Assembly: GCA_964420925.1 (NCBI GenBank)
Contig: CAYQVB010000111.1
Location: 1 to 27,038 of the forward strand
Direction of reading: 5' to 3'
From: JAJEAD01 sp964420925
GTDB taxonomy: Bacteria; Pseudomonadota; Gammaproteobacteria; HK1
Length of the DNA stretch: 27,038 bases
Below, piece after piece: positions 6,678 to 15,424 of the stretch. A program made the translations under genes and the position numbers. Under the pieces are notes generated by a model. It was given only the letters and a program-made list of their open reading frames with translations, searched no databases and was not told the origin of the DNA. The first letter of the stretch is position 1. Every line of letters begins with the position of its first letter.

Positions 6678-7425
6678 ATCCCCGCCACCGGCCGAACCCT
6701 CCGAATTGCCCGCATCCTCCCCGACTCTGCGCGCCCTCACTCTCGACGCCACCGGCACTCTGATCACCCTGGCGCGGCCGGTGGGGGAGACCTACGCCGA
6801 GATCGCGCGCAGCTTCGGTGCCCGTCTCGACCCCGAGGCGGTGGAGGTCTCGCTTCGCACCGTCTTCGCGGAGATGCCGCCGCTTTCCTTCCCCGGCGCG
6901 TCGCCGAACCGGATCCCCGGCCTCGAACGGGGCTGGTGGCGCGAGCTCGTGGGCCGCGTCGTCGCCGCGGCGGGCCGGGTCGAAAGCTTCAGCCCCTTCT
7001 TCGACGCCCTCTACGAGCACTACGCGCGGGGCGGCGCGTGGCGTGCCTATCCCGAGGCAGTGGAGGCGTTGCGGGCGGTGCGCGGACGCGGCTGCCGCAC
7101 CGCGGTGATCTCCAACTTCGACTCCCGCCTCATGAACATCCTGCGCGCGCTCGAGCTCGACCACTACTTCGACCTGGTGACCTACTCGAGCGCGAGCGGC
7201 GCCGCCAAGCCGGAAGGCGCGATCTTCGCCCTGACCCTCTCCCGTCTGGGCGTACGGCCGGAGGAGGCCCTGCACGCCGGCAACGATCCGCGCACCGACG
7301 TCGAGGGCGCGCGCGCCGCCGGTCTCATCGGCGTGCTCGTGGACCGCACCCGAGCGCACGCCGACACCAAGAGCGGCGTCGTCTCATCGCTGCGCGACCT
7401 CGAGGCCTGGTTCGGGGCGGATTGA
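6670..7425 (+). CDS. HAD-IA hydrolase, REG-2/HDHD3-like
   Basis: This is a 251-residue haloacid-dehalogenase superfamily hydrolase. Motif I is LTLDATGTL (D26 as nucleophile) with Thr where most HAD phosphatases have the second Asp. Motif II is Ser148 (ISNFD), motif III Lys180 (AAKPEGAIF), and motif IV GNDPRTD (D206, D210). An alpha-helical cap fills about residues 35-125. The DxT form is the feature of REG-2-like/HDHD3 proteins. I chose TTG 6670, which overlaps the DUF1640 stop. No other ATG/GTG precedes motif I in frame without running into the DUF1640 gene, although a later TTG is possible. The YbdK-type gene follows after 15 bp. The substrate is unknown. Confidence 0.85.
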   Translation: MTASPPPAEPSELPASSPTLRALTLDATGTLITLARPVGETYAEIARSFGARLDPEAVEVSLRTVFAEMPPLSFPGASPNRIPGLERGWWRELVGRVVAAAGRVESFSPFFDALYEHYARGGAWRAYPEAVEALRAVRGRGCRTAVISNFDSRLMNILRALELDHYFDLVTYSSASGAAKPEGAIFALTLSRLGVRPEEALHAGNDPRTDVEGARAAGLIGVLVDRTRAHADTKSGVVSSLRDLEAWFGAD

Positions 7426-7440
7426 GCGGAGGGACCAGCG

Positions 7441-8568
7441 ATGGATATAACGCTCGGAATCGAAGAGGAGCTGATGATCGTCGATGCGACGACGCGCGAC
7501 GCCATCTCCGATCCCGATCCTTCCGTCTTCGAGCAGGCACGAGAGCGCGCGGCGCCGCACCGGGTCGTGAACGAGCTGCTGCGTTCACAGATCGAGACCA
7601 ACTCGAAGGTCTGCCGTTCGGTGGCGGAGATCAGGCAGAGCCTTCGCGAGACGCGCGCGGCGGTCATCGGGGCCGCCCGCACCCATGGAGCACGCATCAT
7701 CGCCTCGTCGACGCATCCGTGGGCGCGATGGGAGGTGCAACAGGTCACGGAGAAGCCGAGGTATCTCAGCGCTGCGGCCGCTTTCCAGGACGCGGGGCGC
7801 CAGTTCTTCATCGGGGGCATGCACATCCACGCCGGGTTCGGAGACGCCGACCTGCGCATCGAGGTCATGGATGCGCTGCTCCCCTACCTGCCCTTCATGC
7901 TCACGCTGTCGGCATCCTCGCCCTTCCACGCAGGGCGCCTGACGGGCCTCAAGTCCTACCGCCAGACCGCGATCGCGGCGCTCCCGCGCACCGGGCTGAC
8001 GCCGGTGATGCGAAGCGAGGCGGAGTTCGAGAGGGTCATTGCGACCTATCGCGAGATCGGAGCGATCGCGGACGCGAGCGAGCTGCGCTGGGACATCCGT
8101 CCCTCGGCGGCCTACCCCACCATCGAGCTTCGGATCTGCGACATTTGCCCGCGGATTGGCGATGCAGTGGCGATCGCCGCGCTCTACGCGTGCCTCATTC
8201 GCGAGATAGCGCAAGCCATCCAGGCCGGAAACGCCCCCGCATCGCCACCGCGGGAGATCATCGAGGAGAGCCGGTGGCTCGCGCAGCGCTACGGCACCTT
8301 CGCCTTTCTGCCCACACACGGTGTGCACGAAGCACCGAGCGTCGCGGAAGTGGCGACGGCCCTGGTCTCGCGGCTGTCACCGCATGCCCGGGCGCTCGGC
8401 TGCGAGGACGCGCTCGGACACGTGGTGACGATTGGAGAGCAGGGAAGCAGCGCCGAGCGCCAGGAAGACTGCTACCGCGAGGCGAAGCTCGACGGCGCGA
8501 GCGAGGCCGAAGCCCTGCGCGCGGTGGTCGACCAGATCATCGTCGACACGGAGAACCTGGGCGACTGA
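7441..8568 (+). CDS. ybdK: YbdK-type carboxylate-amine ligase (GCS2 family)
   Basis: This 375-residue protein of the glutamate-cysteine ligase GCS2 family begins MDITLGIEEELMIVD, with the family's N-terminal GIEEEL metal/ATP strand. It contains HPWARWEVQQVT, GGMHIHAGF and, near the C-terminal part, ELRICDICPRIGDAVAIAAL. Length matches the 370-ish residues of YbdK proteins. Family members join an amino group to a carboxylate in an ATP-dependent way. E. coli YbdK has weak gamma-glutamyl-cysteine ligase activity and the true substrate is unclear. The start has GGAGGG at 7430-7435 and lies 15 bp after the HAD gene, so it is probably the last gene of the DUF1640-HAD-ligase operon. Confidence 0.9.
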   Translation: MDITLGIEEELMIVDATTRDAISDPDPSVFEQARERAAPHRVVNELLRSQIETNSKVCRSVAEIRQSLRETRAAVIGAARTHGARIIASSTHPWARWEVQQVTEKPRYLSAAAAFQDAGRQFFIGGMHIHAGFGDADLRIEVMDALLPYLPFMLTLSASSPFHAGRLTGLKSYRQTAIAALPRTGLTPVMRSEAEFERVIATYREIGAIADASELRWDIRPSAAYPTIELRICDICPRIGDAVAIAALYACLIREIAQAIQAGNAPASPPREIIEESRWLAQRYGTFAFLPTHGVHEAPSVAEVATALVSRLSPHARALGCEDALGHVVTIGEQGSSAERQEDCYREAKLDGASEAEALRAVVDQIIVDTENLGD

Positions 8569-8916
8569 AGCAAACGGCACGGAGCGCTCAACCAAGCGTC
8601 TCGATGTCCGTGAGGCGATGGAGCCCGCCAATGCGCAGCTTCGCTGCCTGTTCGCGGACACGATCGATCGCAGGCGGTGGCGGATGTTGTGGATGCCACC
8701 GTCAATGCCCTGTAGCACGCTTGGCGGTGCCTGCTGCGATGCGGCCGACGCCACCAGGTCGCCCATCGAACGGGCGCGTACCGCGCCGCTTTCCCGAAGA
8801 TTCTCGTCTTGCGCGCAGGGTCCGGTCCGTGCCCGCTGCTCCGGACGCGGGTGTCCGGCCCGGTCTCTTGTGGAATACTCGCTTCGCGGCTCAACCCACA
8901 CCGACGGAGGCGCACG
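8569..8916. other. Non-coding stretch before the polyamine-type transporter operon
   Basis: These 348 bp have short frames on both strands but none with a supported start or recognisable product. CCGGAC/GTCCGG (8841-8846 and 8853-8858) form a 6-bp hairpin about 60 bp before the next gene. The promoter of the binding protein must lie here, but I could not pick out reliable boxes. A ribosome-binding GGAGG at 8906-8910 precedes the ATG at 8917. Confidence 0.4.
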
Positions 8917-10074
8917 ATGACCAGACATCTCGAGACTCGCTTCGAAGCCCCCATGCTCGCGCGTTCACGCGTAGCAGCCAGAATCGATCGACGCGGATTC
9001 CTGCGCGGAACCGCTGCAATGGCAGGGGCGATGACCTTCGCACCCCTTCACACCGCACGAGCGGCCACGACGATCAACTGGATCGGTTGGGACGGCTTCA
9101 CCGATCTCTACGACGCGGATCAATACCTCGAGAAGAACGACCTCACCCTTCAGCCGACCTTCATCAGCTCCAACGAGGAGACGATGACCAAGCTCCAGGC
9201 GGGTGGCCTCGGCACCATCGACTTCCACTCTCTCGATACCGCCTACCTCGAGCTGTTCGACGCGGCGGAATTGATCCAGCCCATCGACATGAACCGGATC
9301 ACGAATGCGGAGCGGCTGTTTCCGGAGTTTCGCGACCACGACACGCTGAGGTTCAAGGACGAGCAGTGGGGGGTACCTTACTCGTGGGGCTATTTCCCGC
9401 TCGTCTACGACCCCGCCGCGGTGTCGGAGGTGCCGACCTCGTGGTTTGACATCATGAAGCCCGAGTACGAGGGCAAGGTGGTGATGATCAACGATCCGCT
9501 CGGACTCATCATCGTGTACGGATCGGTCGCGGGCGGTGCCGAGCATGCCACCCTGCTCACCCACGAGCAGCTCGCCAAGTGCATCGATTTCCTGATCGAG
9601 ATCAAGACCAAGCACGCTCGCTCGCTGGCCGACAGCTACACGGAAGCGGCCGACATGTTCGCTCGCGGCGAGGTGGTGATCACCGCCAACGGCTGGGATC
9701 CGATCGTTGCGATGGCAGCAGAGAAGGGCAAGGTGCTCGAGTCGATAGTGCCCAAGGAGGGAGCGGGCGCGTACCTGGAGGTGCTCTGCCTGCCCCGACA
9801 GTCGCCGCACCCCGACATTGCGCTCGGGCTCATCAATCACGCCATCAGCGAATCGGCACAACTGAGCCTCGCAGAATCCCTGCGTACGGGTATCTGCAAC
9901 CAGGATGCCGCGATGAAGCTCGACGAGGATCTGATGACCTTGCACCACTACCGCGACCTCGGGGACTTCCTCTCCAACGTGGAGATCTGGAGGAGTCCCC
10001 CGCTCGAGCCCAACGATCGCTATGCGACCTTCGACGAGGTGCTCGAGGAGTACGAACGCTTCCTCAAGGCCTAA
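8917..10074 (+). CDS. Spermidine/putrescine-type ABC transporter substrate-binding protein, Tat-exported
   Basis: This 385-residue periplasmic binding protein of the PotD / extracellular solute-binding family 1-like group starts at ATG 8917 with GGAGG six bases upstream. A twin-arginine signal is visible: DRRGFLRG at residues 24-31, a hydrophobic run AAMAGAMTFAPL, and likely cleavage after HTARA (about 49). The mature part starts TTINWIGWDGFTDLYD and contains GVPYSWGYFPLVYD, a PotD-like hinge segment. Tat export suggests the protein folds in the cytoplasm before export. It is followed by two matching permeases but no ATPase. The ligand could be a polyamine or another small cation or amine, perhaps the substrate of the amidohydrolase at the operon end. 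Confidence 0.88.
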   Translation: MTRHLETRFEAPMLARSRVAARIDRRGFLRGTAAMAGAMTFAPLHTARAATTINWIGWDGFTDLYDADQYLEKNDLTLQPTFISSNEETMTKLQAGGLGTIDFHSLDTAYLELFDAAELIQPIDMNRITNAERLFPEFRDHDTLRFKDEQWGVPYSWGYFPLVYDPAAVSEVPTSWFDIMKPEYEGKVVMINDPLGLIIVYGSVAGGAEHATLLTHEQLAKCIDFLIEIKTKHARSLADSYTEAADMFARGEVVITANGWDPIVAMAAEKGKVLESIVPKEGAGAYLEVLCLPRQSPHPDIALGLINHAISESAQLSLAESLRTGICNQDAAMKLDEDLMTLHHYRDLGDFLSNVEIWRSPPLEPNDRYATFDEVLEEYERFLKA

Positions 10075-10094
10075 TCACTATGCGCGGACGGACT

Positions 10095-10125
10095 GGCGCC
10101 GTCGTGACGTGTTCACGGCGGCGTC
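10095..10125 (+). promoter_or_regulatory. Hairpin between binding-protein and permease genes
   Basis: Thirteen bases at 10095-10107 can pair with 10113-10125 around a 5-base loop, with all positions pairing if two G-U pairs are allowed in RNA. It starts about 20 bases after the binding-protein stop and has no T-run behind it. It may protect the upstream transcript from 3' decay or partly attenuate the permease genes, giving more binding protein than membrane complex. A similar arrangement is seen on the other strand at 17345-17377. Confidence 0.5.
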
Positions 10126-10223
10126 AGCGCGCGATGGCACCGGCAGGCGCGGTACGGGTGGATCTGGCCCGCACTCCACGTCTGCGGGACCGTGGGTGAA
10201 TTCCCGGGTGCCGAGGGACAGCC

Positions 10224-11066
10224 GTGCGTCGCAGCTCACGCAATTTCTACTTGATGCTGCTGCCTTCGGCCTTGATCTTCGTGGTGCTGTTCGTGGCACC
10301 GATGACCTTCTTCTTCGTCATCAGTTTCTGGCGGGTCCGGGTGCGCAAGATCATTCCGGACCTCACCATCGACAACTACCTGAGGACGATCGAGAAGTAC
10401 CTGGAAGTAGGGATCTTCACATTCTCGATAGCACTCGCGATCGCGCTGGTCACAACGGTGTTCGCGTTCGCGTTCGCCTATGTCATCCGCTTCCGGTCGG
10501 GACGCTGGGAAACGCCTTTGCTGCTCGTCTCGCTGTTCACGCTATTCGGCGGCTACCTGATGAAGATCTACGCGTGGAAGACCATCCTCGGGGTGGAGGG
10601 CATTCTGAACACATTGCTGGTCGGCGTTGGAATCCTCGAGCAACCGTTGACCGCCATCCTGTACAGCCCGGGCGCAGTGGTCGTCACCCTGGTTCACTTC
10701 CTCTTCCCGCTCGCGCTGCTGCCGATCTACGCGTCGCTGAGGAGCATCGACTACATCGCCCTCGAGGCGGCCCGCGACCTCGGCGCAAGCTTCTGGCGGG
10801 TGCTGCTGGACATCGTGCTTCCTCAGGCACAGCCGGGGCTGTTCGCCGCTTTCACGTTCTCGTTTCTCATCGCGGCCGGCGACTACATCACGCCTCGCTA
10901 CATCGGGGGACCGGACACCGTGATGATCGGCAACTTCATCCAGAGCGCCTTCGGCCTGCGCTTCGACTGGCCGCTCGGCGCCGCGATGTCGTTCTCCATT
11001 GTCGCTTCCTGCCTGCTGCTTCTGGTCCTGGTGCGCCTCGGTCTGCGCACCCTCGACCGGCGATGA
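10224..11066 (+). CDS. ABC transporter permease, PotB-like
   Basis: This 280-residue inner-membrane permease has about six hydrophobic segments, starting with YLMLLPSALIFVVLFVAPMT near the N-terminus. The EAA loop that contacts the ATPase is EAARDLGASFWRVLLDIVLP (about 182-201), followed by QAQPG. The start is GTG 10224 with GAGGGA at 10213-10218. The stop overlaps the next ATG (ATGA), so the two permeases are translationally coupled. The pair forms the membrane channel for the preceding Tat-exported binding protein. Confidence 0.92.
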   Translation: MRRSSRNFYLMLLPSALIFVVLFVAPMTFFFVISFWRVRVRKIIPDLTIDNYLRTIEKYLEVGIFTFSIALAIALVTTVFAFAFAYVIRFRSGRWETPLLLVSLFTLFGGYLMKIYAWKTILGVEGILNTLLVGVGILEQPLTAILYSPGAVVVTLVHFLFPLALLPIYASLRSIDYIALEAARDLGASFWRVLLDIVLPQAQPGLFAAFTFSFLIAAGDYITPRYIGGPDTVMIGNFIQSAFGLRFDWPLGAAMSFSIVASCLLLLVLVRLGLRTLDRR

Positions 11067-11839
11067 ACCCGCTCTCTCGTACCTTCGCAAGCCTGTTCAG
11101 CGGCTTCGTCGTCGTGTTCATGGTGACTCCGTTGGTGCTCGTGGTCCTGTTCTCGTTCGGTCGCAGCAAGCTCACGAACTTTCCGATGGGCGGCTTCTCG
11201 ACGGTGTGGTACGAGACCATTTTCCGGGATTCGGAGTTCTGGGGAGCGTTCTGGAACAGCCTGATCGTTGCCGGCTCGGCGTGCACGGTTTCGACCCTGG
11301 TCGGCACCCTCGCCGGCATGGCGCTGGCAAGGCTGCCGGTCAGGGTGGCCGGAGTGGCCATCCTGTGCCTCTGCCTGCCCATCATGCTGCCGGCGCTGGT
11401 CGTAGGAATAGCGTTGCTCGTGTTCTACGTTTCGATCGGAACACCGCTGAGCCTCCTCACGGTGATTGCGAGTCACTTGTTGATCACCCAGCCCTTCGTG
11501 ATTCTCATCGTCTACGCGCGCATGCTGCGATTCGATTACCGGGTGGTGGAGAGTGCGCGGGATCTGGGGGCAACGCCGACCGAGGCCTTCTTCACCGTGA
11601 CGTTGCCCATAATCCGCCCGACCATTATCGGTGCCGCCCTGATTGCGCTTGCCATCTCTCTCGACGAGGTGATCATCACGTTCTTCACGCTGGGCGGGGG
11701 CAACACCATTCCGACCCTGGTGTTTGGAATGTTGAGACGCACGCTCGGGCCACAAATCAACGCGATCGGCACATTGCTGATCGCGCTCACCCTGACGTCG
11801 ACCGCAATCGCGCTCATGCTCACCCGCTACCGTGACTGA
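11063..11839 (+). CDS. ABC transporter permease, PotC-like
   Basis: This 258-residue permease begins at ATG 11063, overlapping the PotB-like stop by 4 bp. It has about six membrane segments, the first being LFSGFVVVFMVTPLVLVVLF. Its EAA loop is ESARDLGATPTEAFFTVTLP followed by IIRPT. A conserved SLDEVIITFF segment near the C-terminus is typical of PotC/PotI proteins. No PotA-like ATPase follows. The next gene, 56 bp downstream, is an amidohydrolase in the same direction. Confidence 0.92.
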   Translation: MNPLSRTFASLFSGFVVVFMVTPLVLVVLFSFGRSKLTNFPMGGFSTVWYETIFRDSEFWGAFWNSLIVAGSACTVSTLVGTLAGMALARLPVRVAGVAILCLCLPIMLPALVVGIALLVFYVSIGTPLSLLTVIASHLLITQPFVILIVYARMLRFDYRVVESARDLGATPTEAFFTVTLPIIRPTIIGAALIALAISLDEVIITFFTLGGGNTIPTLVFGMLRRTLGPQINAIGTLLIALTLTSTAIALMLTRYRD

Positions 11840-11895
11840 ATGCGCTCGACCCGACCTTCAGGCGCGCCGATGGCCCGGAGAGGAGTTGATACACG

Positions 11896-13281
11896 ATGCA
11901 GAACTGCGACATTCTGGTTCGCAACGGTTATCTCGTCACCATGGACGAAGCAAGGAGTCGCTACTCTGACGGGGCCGTCGCGATCTCGGAAGGCCGTATC
12001 GAAGCGATTGGCGCGAGCGCAGAGATCGAGTCACGTTTCGAGGCGAGCCGGGTGATCGACGCCAGCGGTGCGCTGGTGCATCCGGGCTTCGTCGAGTGTC
12101 ACCTGCACGTGTCTTTGCACGTCAGTCGCGGCGCGTTTCCGGAGTCGACCTCCTGGGAAGATGCAGTCCAATTCTACGTCGACTTCTGGAACGCGGTGGA
12201 CGACGAGGACGAGCACGCGGCGAGCCTGCTCGCGTGCCTCGAGATGGTTCGCAACGGCACCACCTGTTTCATGGAGGCGGGCACGGTGCTCGAGCCGGCT
12301 TGCGCGGCGGAGGCTTCGCAGGCGATTGGCATGCGAGCGCTGCTCGGAGACCCCATCCTGTGGGACACGGGCGGATTTTCGAGCGACGCGCCGGTGGTGC
12401 ACCGCGCCGCGGCGGATACCGATCGGGCGCTCGGTCTGCTCGGCGGTCAACTTTCCCGCAACCGGGATCCCGATGCACTGGTGCGCGGCCATGTCGCGCT
12501 CGTGGGCATGGGTTCGGCATCCGACGAACTGACCCGCGCCGCCAAGGCGTGCGCCGACGCCAACCGCGTGGTGCTCAATCAACACCAATCGTACGCCTCC
12601 CTCGATACCCGCGACGACGATCGTCGACACGGGCGCCATCCCCTCGTCCACTATGCCGATATCGGTGCGCTCGGATCGAACTGCACCTTCGCCCACATGA
12701 ACATCCTGCGCGACGACGAGATGGTCCCGGTGATCGACAGTGGCATGTCCATCGCCTGGTGTCCGGTCGCATCGATGTTGTTCGGGATCGGAGGCACCCT
12801 GCACGGGCGTCATCTCGAGCTGCACCGTGCCGGCGTGAACCTCTGCCTCGGATCGGACTCCGCAAACTGGAGCGGGAGATTCGATCTCGGTACCGTCGCC
12901 TTCGTGGCGCTCCTCACTCAGCGCGAGCGCGCCGGGACTCGTGATGCGCTGCTCGCGGAGGACGTGCTCGCGATGAGCACGATAAACGGTGCCAGGGCGA
13001 CCGGCCTCGAGAATCGCATCGGCTCGCTCGAGACCGGCAAGAGGGCGGACCTGGTAATTCGAAGCACCGACCTGCCCGAAGCCCAGCCCGGACTGACTCC
13101 GATTCAGAGCACGGTGTACGGTGCTCGCTCGAAGAGCGTGGAGCTGGTGATCGTCGACGGCGAGGTGATCGTGGAAGGTGGCCACAGCGTGCGGGTGGAC
13201 GAGTCGACGGTGTACGCACGCGCCCGAGAGTCCGCGCGCCGAGTGCTCGCGCGCATGGGCCGTAGCGCACCTGCCCGGTGA
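11896..13281 (+). CDS. Amidohydrolase, ATZ/TRZ-like, last gene of the PotDBC-type operon
   Basis: This 461-residue metal-dependent hydrolase of the amidohydrolase superfamily has the metal-binding H69/H71 (GFVECHLHVS), H230 (LNQHQS), H267 (FAHMNI) and D321 (LGSDSANWSG), plus the C-terminal IGSLETGKRADLVI strand of the composite beta-domain. Such enzymes remove amino or other groups from ring or side-chain C-N/C-Cl bonds: cytosine deaminase, S-adenosylhomocysteine/methylthioadenosine deaminase, triazine hydrolases. The usual HxxE catalytic glutamate after the third histidine is not at its normal place (HQSY here), so the mechanism may differ. GGAGAGGAG (11877-11885) precedes the ATG. Position suggests it processes what the transporter imports. 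The substrate is unknown. Confidence 0.88.
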   Translation: MQNCDILVRNGYLVTMDEARSRYSDGAVAISEGRIEAIGASAEIESRFEASRVIDASGALVHPGFVECHLHVSLHVSRGAFPESTSWEDAVQFYVDFWNAVDDEDEHAASLLACLEMVRNGTTCFMEAGTVLEPACAAEASQAIGMRALLGDPILWDTGGFSSDAPVVHRAAADTDRALGLLGGQLSRNRDPDALVRGHVALVGMGSASDELTRAAKACADANRVVLNQHQSYASLDTRDDDRRHGRHPLVHYADIGALGSNCTFAHMNILRDDEMVPVIDSGMSIAWCPVASMLFGIGGTLHGRHLELHRAGVNLCLGSDSANWSGRFDLGTVAFVALLTQRERAGTRDALLAEDVLAMSTINGARATGLENRIGSLETGKRADLVIRSTDLPEAQPGLTPIQSTVYGARSKSVELVIVDGEVIVEGGHSVRVDESTVYARARESARRVLARMGRSAPAR

Positions 13282-13354
13282 CCGCTTCTCCACCTCAATC
13301 CGCCCGCCAACGGGTCACCGGGGGCAAGTCGGTAGCCCGAACGTCCGTGGCCGC

Positions 13355-15424
13355 TCATCCCGCGGCCTCACCCTGCAGGCGCGCGAGTTCGTCCAGCGGG
13401 ATATGGCAATGCACCACGTGGTCCGCGTCGGGCGCCCGGCGCGCCGGCGGCGGAACCCGGTCGCAGTCCGGTCCCAGCTTTCGGGGACACCGCTCCGCGA
13501 AGAAGCAGCCCGGGAACTCGGCGCGCAAGGTGGGCACGGTGCCCGGCAGCCGTATCTTGGCCGGCTCAGCGTCCGGATCGGGGACCGGCACTGCCGACAT
13601 CAACGCCTCGGTGTAGGGGTGGAAGGGTGGATTGAGCACCATCTCGGCCGGCCCCGACTCCGCCACGTGCCCGGCGTAGAGCACGAGGATGTCGTCGGAG
13701 AGATAGCGCACCACGCCAAGGTCGTGCGTGATGGACACGTACGAGGTGCCCGCCTCCTGCTGGCGAGAACGCAGCAGGTTCAGAACCTGAGCCTGTACCG
13801 ACACGTCGAGAGCGGATACTGCCTCGTCGGCGACGATGATGTGGGGCGAGGCGGCGAAAGCCGCGGCGAGCGCCACCCTCTGCAGCTCTCCCCCGCTCAG
13901 CTCGCCCGGAAGACGGTCCAGGTAGCTCGGGTTCAGCCCGACCGCCTGCATCAGCTCTTCGGCACGCGCCCGGCTCTCTCGCCGGCCCAGACCGGAAAAC
14001 TTGCGCAACGCGCGGACGATGGCGTGGCGGATGGCGCGCTTCGGGTTGAGGGAAGCGGTCGGGTTCTGGAACACCATGCGCATCGCGGCCCGCTGGGCGC
14101 GGGTACGGCGCTCGACCCCCGGCGCCAGGTCCTCGTCCTGCAGGCGCAGTTCGCCCCGGTCCCGGGGCACGAGCCCGACCACGCAGCGGGCCACCGTGGT
14201 CTTGCCCGACCCGCTCTCGCCCACCACGCCGAGCGTCCGTCCCCGCTCCACGTCGAATCCCACGTCGGTGACCGCGCGTACCGGAGCCCGGACCCGGGGA
14301 CCGAAGAGCAGGTACTTTCGCCGCCAATGGCCATAGGCGTGGCGCATGTGGGCTGCCGTCAACAGCGCATCCCTGGGGCCGCGCGCTTCCTCCACGACCG
14401 GGTTCAGCGCGCCCCAGAGGGTGGGAGTGACCTCCGCCCAGCGCCGGCAGCGCGACCGTTGCGCGACGCTCGTGTCCGCCATTGACGGCGCCTCGCTCCG
14501 GCACGACCTCTCGGCGATGGGGCAGCGCGACGAGAACAGGCAGGCGTCCGGCGAGGGCTCGCTCGCGGGAAACACCGCTCCCGGAATGCTGCTGAGGCGA
14601 AGCGTCGGCCCTGCCTCCACCGGAGGCGTGGGGATGCAACGCAGCAGCCCGGCCGTGTAGGGGTGCCGGGGTGCCTTGAACAGCTCCCGCACCGGAGCCT
14701 CCTCCACCGTCTGGCCCGCGTACATCACCACGACCCGATCGGCCACCGCCGCGATCACGCCCAGGTTGTGGCTCACGTACACGATGCCGGCGTTGATCTG
14801 CCGCTTGAGATCCTGCACGAGCTCCAGGATGGTCGCTTCCGTGGTGACGTCGAGGCCGGTGGTCGGCTCGTCCATGATCAGCAGGTCCGGCTCGCATGCG
14901 AGGGCCATCGCAATGACCACCCGCTGCTGCTGGCCGCCGCTCAACTGGTGGGGGTAGCGCATTGCCGTCGAACCGGGGTCCGGCAGTTGCACGCTGTCGA
15001 GCAGCTCGGCGCTCCGGCGGCGGGCCGGCCGGGCGCCGGTGCCCAGGTGCTCCCGCAGCACTTCTTCGATCTGCGCCCCCACCCGCATGGTCGGGTTCAG
15101 CGACAGAGCCGGATCCTGGTACACCATCGCGATGCGGTTGCCCCGCAGGCGGCGCAGCTCCGACCCTTCCACGCTGGCGAGATCCCGACCGTCGAAGAGA
15201 ATCCGGCCTTCCTGGTGCGCGGTGCCCGGCAGGTAGCCCATCACCGCGAACGCGGTGGTCGACTTGCCGCAGCCCGACTCGCCCACGAGACCCACGAGCT
15301 CGCCGCGATGCACCTCGAGAGAAGCGTCGCGCACCGCGCGGACCGTGCCCCGCGGCGTGAAGAAGGTGACCGCGAGCCGCTCCACTTGCAGCAGCGGGTT
15401 TCCGTCGCTGCGCGGCCCGTTCAC
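13355..15424 (-). CDS. Fused DppD-DppF-type ABC ATPase (two nucleotide-binding domains)
   Basis: This 689-residue protein carries two complete ATPase domains of the peptide/nickel transporter type. The first has Walker A GESGCGKS (48-55), signature LSGGQ (161-165) and Walker B LLIMDEP with D185/E186. The second has GESGSGKT (402-409), LSGGE (509-513) and VADEAVSALD, with Ala instead of the usual Pro after the catalytic Glu. Each is followed by an oligopeptide-transporter C-terminal domain with cysteines (CLFSSRCPIAERSC and CFFAERCPRKLGPDC), which in some relatives hold an iron-sulfur centre. The start is GTG 15424, overlapping the permease stop (GTGA), with GGGAGA upstream. DppD and DppF are separate genes in E. 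coli. Confidence 0.95.
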   Translation of the reverse strand: MNGPRSDGNPLLQVERLAVTFFTPRGTVRAVRDASLEVHRGELVGLVGESGCGKSTTAFAVMGYLPGTAHQEGRILFDGRDLASVEGSELRRLRGNRIAMVYQDPALSLNPTMRVGAQIEEVLREHLGTGARPARRRSAELLDSVQLPDPGSTAMRYPHQLSGGQQQRVVIAMALACEPDLLIMDEPTTGLDVTTEATILELVQDLKRQINAGIVYVSHNLGVIAAVADRVVVMYAGQTVEEAPVRELFKAPRHPYTAGLLRCIPTPPVEAGPTLRLSSIPGAVFPASEPSPDACLFSSRCPIAERSCRSEAPSMADTSVAQRSRCRRWAEVTPTLWGALNPVVEEARGPRDALLTAAHMRHAYGHWRRKYLLFGPRVRAPVRAVTDVGFDVERGRTLGVVGESGSGKTTVARCVVGLVPRDRGELRLQDEDLAPGVERRTRAQRAAMRMVFQNPTASLNPKRAIRHAIVRALRKFSGLGRRESRARAEELMQAVGLNPSYLDRLPGELSGGELQRVALAAAFAASPHIIVADEAVSALDVSVQAQVLNLLRSRQQEAGTSYVSITHDLGVVRYLSDDILVLYAGHVAESGPAEMVLNPPFHPYTEALMSAVPVPDPDAEPAKIRLPGTVPTLRAEFPGCFFAERCPRKLGPDCDRVPPPARRAPDADHVVHCHIPLDELARLQGEAAG

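Noticed and set aside
6936..9449. 837-codon open frame on the plus strand
   Set aside because: It overlaps the HAD, YbdK-type ligase and binding-protein genes in another frame and its translation is arginine/glycine-rich with no family pattern; high GC content produces such long shadows.
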